A stretch of 64,000 bases of DNA. Source: Sphagnum compactum (taxonomy: Eukaryota; Bryophyta; Sphagnopsida; Sphagnales). Shown piece after piece: positions 57,279-64,000 of this stretch (positions are counted from its first letter, which is position 1; each line of letters starts with the position of its first letter). The position numbers and the translations under genes were made by a program. Under the pieces are notes generated by a model. The model did not search any database. It worked only from the letters and a program-made list of their open reading frames with translations, and was not told where the DNA came from. The stretch is taken from positions 1,364,001-1,428,000 of the forward strand of contig OZ234493.1 in the NCBI GenBank assembly GCA_965153455.1, given 5' to 3'.

Positions 57279-60200
57279 CAGCTTCTTCATGTGGTGTCGT
57301 GTTTTTTAGGGTTTCCCCATCGGCAAGGAAGGGAGGAATACTGTTTCCTCAGTAGCAGTATGGATGGAAAAGATAGTAGCAGCACTCCCTACAGTGTAAA
57401 AGATATGTTTTGACAAGAGATATATACGAGTCAAAAATATAGCATGATAACTCTCATACAGTCATACCAAGTCCCTTTCAGATTCAAGAGAATAATAAGT
57501 CCCCCGTGCTGTCTACATTTCCCTAAGCCATACCCAACAAGTATATGGCAAGATGGGCAATTTCTAGGGTTGCACAATTACAGTGTAGTGAGCAAGATCT
57601 AGGTTAGATCTCATTCAAACTCTTGCTAATCTGTTTTCTCTTCAAAATTTTAGATTTTGCTGAGGAGGGTGCATAAATGTACTGTGGAAGTGATCCCCTT
57701 GTTTGCATGAAACTGGTTTGAGTCACTGTAATCTTTTAAGAACTTGCTCTCCCTCAGATAAGTTAGCTGAAGAAGGTGAGAGAATGTCATAAACAGGAGC
57801 TCTGATTTTACAAAACACAATTGAATCTGCACATTTGTTGGAATAGGGCCCTAATAATGCAGAAGAGCATTGAGACAGCCTTCGTATTCTATGACCTGAC
57901 TTGCACAGCAAACAGTTTATGTGTGCATGCTTTTTATTTTTGGTACCCAAATCTCAGATGTTAAAGGGAAACATTTAGGTGATAATTCTGCTCATATATT
58001 CTAGTCTTAATGCTATGCATAGAACTACTCAGTTGCCATTAGAGATGGTGTTCTTCCTCTTTCTTGCATAACGAAGCCAGATACTTTGAGGGTGGACACT
58101 GGTGGAGTTTGACTTGGTTAGTATTTAGTATAAGTTGGGACTCTGGTCTGAGCCCCTCTTTACTTCACAAGGATGACAGAAGGGATATGAAATACGGGGT
58201 CGTGTCAATTGTATGCTTGTCCTTTTAATTTGCCTGAGTCTGAGTGGTAAAGGTGACAACTCGCATGGTGCTTGCTTATGTGTCTTTATCCAGTGCTCAT
58301 TGCTGCTAGCAGTGTGAATTCTTGTTCAATTGTTTTACAGCTCTGTTGAATCTTAATAGGTAGGTACATGGAGCTGACGGAACCAGCTAAGTTAATCCTG
58401 TGGTTTATCTGGTGAAAGTAATCTTCAAGGTCATCTTTTCTAAGTGTATAATTGGGATTTCGACATGGACTGGGCTGCCATACTGCTGTCCTATCAACTG
58501 GAGAGAGTTGCAACAAGAAATGCAGTTCACCATCGGGGGATCAAGAAGTGTGTCTTGCACATCCACCATTTTCAATCTCCACCCTGGAGTTTCAGGCTAC
58601 AAAACATGTCCATGGCTGATTGAGGCTGTGAGCAACGTTGCAGTTTTTTGAAGGTAAGTAAGTGGGTTGTGTGTTCTTACCTGCCCAAGATATGTGCCTG
58701 CAAGAACATTGTTTTCTCTTTGATACCCAGGACCTTAGGGGTATTGATGTGTACCCTAATTGCCTTTTGTCAACCTCTCCAGGATTTGACACATGTTACA
58801 CTAAGATATCCATGCTGACAGCTGCTAATATTCTACAAATCTTTGTGCAAGCCCTGCAATATGTGTTTTGTAAAAAGCTATCGATTTGCATGTAGTTTGT
58901 GTAGAATTAGAGTTGGTACACATGGATACTCATCACACAATTAACTTGTCTGGCTGCAACAGATAAAAAGCTCAATGGCAATCAGCCATTGGAAGGGCAC
59001 AATAGTATACTTCCATCTGCAGAGCACAAGATGTCTTAAGGGCAAATACACAGGATGTCACTCGCCAGTTTTCTATTGGTGAAAAAGTTTTGCAACTAGT
59101 CTTCCAGCACAGGATTCATCAGGTTGAGAGTGATGGATGGTAACATTGCATGCAAAGCTCAATCTCATCCCTCCCAGGTTTTTATTTTGAGCTCATTTTT
59201 ACTGAATATATGGACATGGTGTAACATTCTTGCTACCATGAGGCACAGGTAAACAAACCCATATTTCTTAGCGTATGCAGCCCCTTTTGCCTGTAAATCT
59301 TGTACTAGGAAGGAAACAACCACATGGCCGAAATCCAGTGCTTGAAGCTGATCTCAGTACAAGTAGAGTTCGAGGAATGATTTCTCACTCCTTTCGCAGT
59401 GCTAGAGACAATTTTGGATACTAACCTGAAAGAGATCTTAGATCCTGAAAGAGATCTTAGACGCTAAAGCGGAGGTAGCAGTGCTCCAGACTAATGCAAC
59501 CTCTCACAGATGCATCTGACATGACATGCAAGTACCTTCAAGAAGTCAAGTTGTATTTTCAATGATGTTAGATTAAGTTCTTTAATATTGGGGACACAAC
59601 TTACATAACATGTTGTGCAATCTATAAATATGGCAATTTTGCAATCAGACTCTATTTCTAGCTCCCACATTTTAACATGCAAAGCAAATGAAAATACAAT
59701 GAGGAAATCAAAGCTCAACCTTGTGGATTTGGTCAGTTCTGAACAGCTCTAGAAACAAGGGTTGATGATCATATACGATTTGCACATCTTGGGTATCCTT
59801 GAACTTAGTGATTAGACTGGAAGTTACCATTAAGTGTAGCCTTCATGGAACCAATTTATTGATGAAAGACACTTATCAACCATCTTAATTACCAATATTT
59901 TATAATTTGTTTTACTCGTTGCAATTTGTCGATGTGCATGCCTATATAAATGTTGACAGCCATTAGATACATCAGTTTGCTACTACAATTAGCCTCATTT
60001 GTACCCCCCAAAAAAGATCAGTAACCAATGAACCACAAAGGAGTGGAGAGCTCATTACAATGCTTCTAGATGCAGATAAACTGTTTCAGCATGCACCGAT
60101 CATGGCAAAATGAAGAGGCCAACCTAGGTTTAAGTCTCCAGAGGTTGCTGATACATTCAACATGGATTTAGAGTGCATTCACATCGTTTTGCCATCAGGT

Positions 60201-60545
60201 GTAGTTTCAACCCAAGGAATCATACTAAACAACTTGCCTGCCCAATTCAAGCAAGCACCTCTTGACATTAGAGCATGTTTCAAAGTAAATAACCTGAGAC
60301 TACGCTGATGTCCCAGCAAATTTTTTTCCCCTCTTCTTCACATCCAAAGTGCCTCCAAACATGTTTCAGGAAACCTGCCCATTTCTATTCACAGATGTTA
60401 GCCTGAACATATCCAACTATTTCCACCTTCAAAAAGAGCACCTCAAAACTGCCCATGAGGATACCAGTTTTGCACTCCTGAAAGGGCACTGTCAACCTAA
60501 AAGTGAAAATTTGTGGAACACTTTGGAGGTGCAATCTCAACCTGA
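57279..60545. other. Intergenic DNA between convergent BTB and SET genes
   Basis: This should hold both 3' UTRs. No gene is recognised. A short duplication of CCTGAAAGAGATCTTAGA lies at about 59426-59465. Small open frames (58400-58651, 60349-60687 plus) have no visible family resemblance; the latter overlaps the SET gene antisense. Confidence 0.5.
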
Positions 60546-63500
60546 TCAAATCAAAGACTTCAACCTTTCTGAAATTAGACACCAACATTTGTGCAAAATT
60601 GTCCGTTCACTTAGACGCAGTGAGAGTGCGTGGAAGAGCTTGGGGTCCTGCTCACAGTTAATATTCTCAAGCTTTGCTCTCTCATAATCCACAGAGTCCT
60701 TCAAGGAAAAGTTTTTCCCTGATCCCATTTGCACAGACTTCGTCATGGATCCTTCCTCTTCCTGTGGATACAAGCTGTTCCTTTCAAGCAACAATGACAT
60801 TAAACATCTGCAAACTGGTATAGTGAGGAGCCAGCAGTCGAGTTCTCCCAAAACCTGAGCTGCTGGCTCTTTTGATGGATTCTTCTTCTGCTTTCTGTTT
60901 GTTGTTGACAACATCTCTGTTTCATGTTTGGTAAGCATTGAGCTTCTTGTCTGCCTCTTCCTTTTTCCGGGCTTAGCAGATATGTTGCCATTGTTATCTT
61001 CTACTAGCACCCTCTGGGAACAGAGTCCCTTGGACCACCCCAAAACTCTTGCAACTCTTCCCACAGCATTCAACTTGTTCTCATTCTCTGCTACAATATC
61101 ACGAGTTGCTTTTCCAACCAAATCATCCTCAAATAGAAGAATGGAGCAAGCTGGATCAGGGAGATGGATAATATAAAGGAGCATTAAAAGCTCTGCTTGT
61201 GGCCTTCCATCAGCTGTAATTTCAAAGTATTCAGAGCCCTCAGAGCTGCAGGGCTCACAGCCAGTCTTTCTCCAAATGTTTACACGCCTGCGGAAATGTC
61301 GCTGTGTGAAAGACTGACAGCAAATATCACTAACAGTTGCCAGCTCCACATTGACAATGTCAAAAGGGTTATTGGGTTCTGTGAAGCCGTAGCGATGTAA
61401 CAATGCTGAATTGCTAAGCATCCCATATGTGTTGAAAATCTGCAACCGTCCAATTGCACTCATGGTGAAGACAACATCTAAACTAAGTGAAAAACTATAT
61501 GTGAAAAAGGGTTCATACCTACATCACACAATAGAAAAAAGAGAATTGTAGAACTTGAACAGAGATGCAAGTTGCTTACCTCATGGCCTTTTGCAACATC
61601 CTTCACTAGAATCATTTCAAGAATGTCAGTGTTGCCCTCCCAATCAGAGGGTGATCCTGTAGAATTCTCCACACCATTCTGTGACGAAGAGACAGCTTCC
61701 TCACTCCCTTCATGATGACATCCATTGTTGTTGCTAGTCAGATCCAAATCTATAAGAGAAACTGGGAGCACAGTTTCTAAACGGTTCTCATTGGGAGTTC
61801 AGATTCTAGGTGATGGCAGCAAATGTTTCAAACAATGACAAAAAACTGTTTTCTTTCAACCAAATGATCTATAATTCTAGAAACTGATTCTAGGCAAACA
61901 TATGGATGTTAAGCCAAACACTTAAGATTCCTCTTGTACCATGAGCGGGCGAAATCTTGAAATTGCTCTCACCATTCAAGTGAAGATCTGCTTCTTTTCC
62001 ACGGAACTGACCAATGTCATGTTTGTTTCTTACAGGCGATGATGATAAGTCAGCCTCTTCTGAGTTGGAGTCATCAAATACAGAAGTAAAATGTACATCT
62101 TCAGCTGCAGTCTTGTGGTTGAACCTGGGAGAAGTCAAATGCAAGGGTCAGAAGATTCCTCCATCTTTAACACTAGACATTGTGAAGGATATGCCGATGT
62201 TGGCATGTCAATGTCTAATCCTGAACCTCAGCAATTGTTAAATTGTTTCACCAGCAACCTCTGACAGGAGACTGCTGAATGGGAGACAAAGGATGCATTC
62301 AGAGATGGCCACAATGGGCATCACAGCTACTGTACACATGACAGCCATCATCATCTTTGTATGTAATAACCATGTCAAAGTCTAATCCTCAACCTTGGCA
62401 TTATTAGATTGCTTCAACAGGACACCTAATGGCAGAGCTGCCAACATGAAATTACTGCAAGCAGACAAAACAATATGTTCTGAGATGGGCCACAATTGCA
62501 TCATGGCTACTGTGTGAATGGTTGTGCCTTCACAACTATGATGCCATGAAGTCCAACATGTGCATAAATGGCAGGCAAGGTATGATCAAGCAGCAGAGAC
62601 TCAGAACACATGATGTATTGGATTTTGTTCTATATGGTTTTCTGAACAGTGCATCTAAAAAGAATCTTTCACGCAGCTTGGTGATGATGTGATCTCCATC
62701 TCCACAAATACATTGAAAACATTTCCATCTTCAAAAGGCTTATCTACAAGAAAACAGAAGGAGAGGAATGCAGTTGGGGGGGGAAGGCGTACAAGTCAGC
62801 CAAAGGTACCATGCCAAACCCATGTATGTCATCAACTTGGAATGCACGTGAAGCAACCAACGTCTTTGCGGCAAGAAAATGTTCGAGTGTGAACCAGTTT
62901 TCCAGGAACTTCTCACCATAGAGGTCTTTCAGGATGCCATAACACTCACGCCAATCCTGCTGAATCAAACTTCTGTCTTCCTTGATTGCCTGGCTACAGA
63001 AATCCAACATGATGGCACAGCATTGGTTTGCCTCCTCCTAAAAAGTTGGATGTTCAAAACCTCTAATCCCTACCCTAGTATCTGCAGTTTCTCCAAACCC
63101 TAAAACTCAGCATGCTGAAAACAAGAGAAGAAGAAGGGATCCAGGTTTAGGGTTTGGCTCTTTGCCTTCGGATCTGACGTTAATATTCAATCCGAGGAAA
63201 AATCTGCAAAGCCTTTGAATAGTTTGCAAAACACACCTTGTGCAGTTCGGTGCCAGCCAGCAAGCTGTCTATCTCGATGAGGCTCCACACAATGGGGAGT
63301 GATTGCCGGAAAGGTAATAGTTGCAAGTATCCATACCATTTGGAAAACTGCTGCTTGCTGCGCTCATACATGACTGCAACTGCTAAACCCAAATCGCCGC
63401 CTAACTCAGCCTCATCAATCATGGCTGCTGCTTGGGAGGTCTTCACAGTCAGGCAAGCTTCCTTTGGAATGGTGGCTATGAGATCCCCTTCTTTGAGATC

Positions 63501-63850
63501 ATATAAAGCTTTCACTCCTATATCTGCTGCCACAGTCTTATCACCCTCATGGAAAGCAAGAGCATCACTGTACTCAATGCCATTCTCCCTCATCCAGCGA
63601 ATGAAGGCTCGTAGTTTCCTACAAAAGATGCCCAAAAACACACACACAAACACCCACCCACCATTTAAAAACAACAGCATCATCATCATCATCCCAGTCA
63701 CTACAGTCTCACAAGGAACAAAACAAAACAGGAAGCAAGCTCTTGCCAGTCAGGGAGAATGTGCGGACCGAGAAAAGAAAGAAGGAGAAATCCAAGTCTG
63801 GGGTGCAAGCAAGCAAGAGGAATGCCTGGTTCGCACCTGGATAATTCCAT
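60546..63850 (-). CDS. SET-domain lysine methyltransferase, SETD6/RKM4-like
   Basis: Members of this family (SET plus Rubisco-LSMT substrate-binding domain) methylate lysines on non-histone or ribosomal proteins. Exons (high to low): 63850-63837, 63618-63237, 62989-62793, 62124-61940, 61749-61580, 61439-60546. Phases close, giving 613 residues. The first coding exon is only 14 bases and yields MELSR+KLRAFIRWMRENG. Conserved blocks are ALYDLKEGDLIATIPKEACL, GLAVAVMYER, SKWYGYLQLLP, WSLIEIDSLLAGTELHK, and RAFQVDDIHGFGMVPLADLF. The SET NH motif is FNHKT (199-203) and the YG motif is FNTYGMLSN (318-326), with LLHRYGFTEPNNPFDIVNVE after it. Exons 4-5 insert an acidic, Ser-rich loop between the NH and YG motifs. 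The C-terminal LSMT-type domain includes PQAELLMLLYIIHL and ends near FHALSLRLSERTIL. The basic run GKRKRQTR near 480 could be a nuclear signal. The specific substrate is not predictable. Confidence 0.9.
63144..63157. promoter_or_regulatory. Telo-box motif in SET gene intron
   Basis: TTTAGGGTTTGG lies in the intron between exons 63618-63237 and 62989-62793 of the SET gene. AAACCCTAAAACT also lies at about 63095. They are recorded as short motifs only. Confidence 0.3.
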
Positions 63851-63922
63851 TACTGTTGTGCTTCCAGTGTCTTCGAAAACATGTAGAGAGTTCGTCCCAA
63901 ATTGTCTGCACACGGACACGGG

Positions 63923-63940
63923 GAGAGAGAGAGAGAGAGA
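63923..63940. repeat. (GA)n tract 5' of SET gene
   Basis: A GA run on the + strand, CT on the coding strand, starts 73 bases upstream of the SET gene ATG. It probably lies in the 5' UTR. Confidence 0.9.
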
Positions 63941-63955
63941 ACACCAAAGCTCGTA

Positions 63956-63993
63956 AAACCCTAAACCCTGAACTTAGGGTTTCTAGGGTTTTG
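63956..63993. promoter_or_regulatory. Inverted telo-box pair upstream of SET gene
   Basis: AAACCCTAAACCCTGAAC is followed by TTAGGGTTTCTAGGGTTT, an imperfect inverted repeat of telo-boxes about 110-140 bases upstream of the SET gene ATG. Telo-boxes are typical of plant housekeeping and translation-related promoters. Function is inferred. Confidence 0.55.
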
Positions 63994-64000
63994 TTGCCCA

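Overview
The window looks like nuclear DNA of a land plant, possibly a moss or other bryophyte. The evidence is spliced genes with GT-AG introns, plant-only or plant-type proteins (SQD2 sulfolipid synthase, PRMT10, an AFR/SAP30-like protein, plant-type choline-phosphate cytidylyltransferase), telo-box AAACCCTA motifs near gene starts, and long very AT-rich intergenic blocks. The plant assignment is firm; the bryophyte part is a guess. All exon models were built by eye from splice sites, reading-frame continuity and remembered family sequences.

Layout. 2.1-4.8 kb (+): ankyrin-repeat protein with a four-helix membrane tail. 7.6-12.5 kb (-): SQD2, 12 coding exons, all phases consistent. 15.2-22.4 kb (-): large C2H2 zinc-finger protein of the plant 'NST1-like' type, 8 exons. 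24.6-30 kb: AT-rich DNA with old diverged repeats. 30.2-33.3 kb (-): choline-phosphate cytidylyltransferase, 8 exons. 34.7-38.6 kb: AT-rich, with a 56-bp tandem array and a foldback element. 38.9-42.6 kb (+): AFR/SAP30-like gene, 7 exons, one of them possibly a cassette. 45.7-48.5 kb (-): PRMT10, 7 exons. 49-55.7 kb: AT-rich, with a 42-bp minisatellite and a short non-autonomous Helitron. 56.7-57.3 kb (+): small BTB (T1-type) protein. 60.5-63.9 kb (-): SET-domain lysine methyltransferase resembling SETD6/RKM4, 6 exons.

The genes do not form a pathway. SQD2 and CCT both make membrane lipids (sulfolipid in the plastid, phosphatidylcholine in the cytosol/ER). AFR, PRMT10 and the SET protein all act on chromatin or on protein modification. 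Adjacent genes meet tail-to-tail (ANK/SQD2, AFR/PRMT10, BTB/SETD6-like) or face away across AT-rich blocks (CCT/AFR, PRMT10/BTB). Seven of the eight genes carry a (GA)n/(CT)n tract 5' of the start codon.

I found no convincing new multi-gene system. The most notable structures are the intact-looking small Helitron at 50848-51167, the AT-rich foldback at 37781-37878, the in-phase possible cassette exon in AFR, the 42-bp/84-bp higher-order minisatellite, and the recurrent GA tracts at gene 5' ends.
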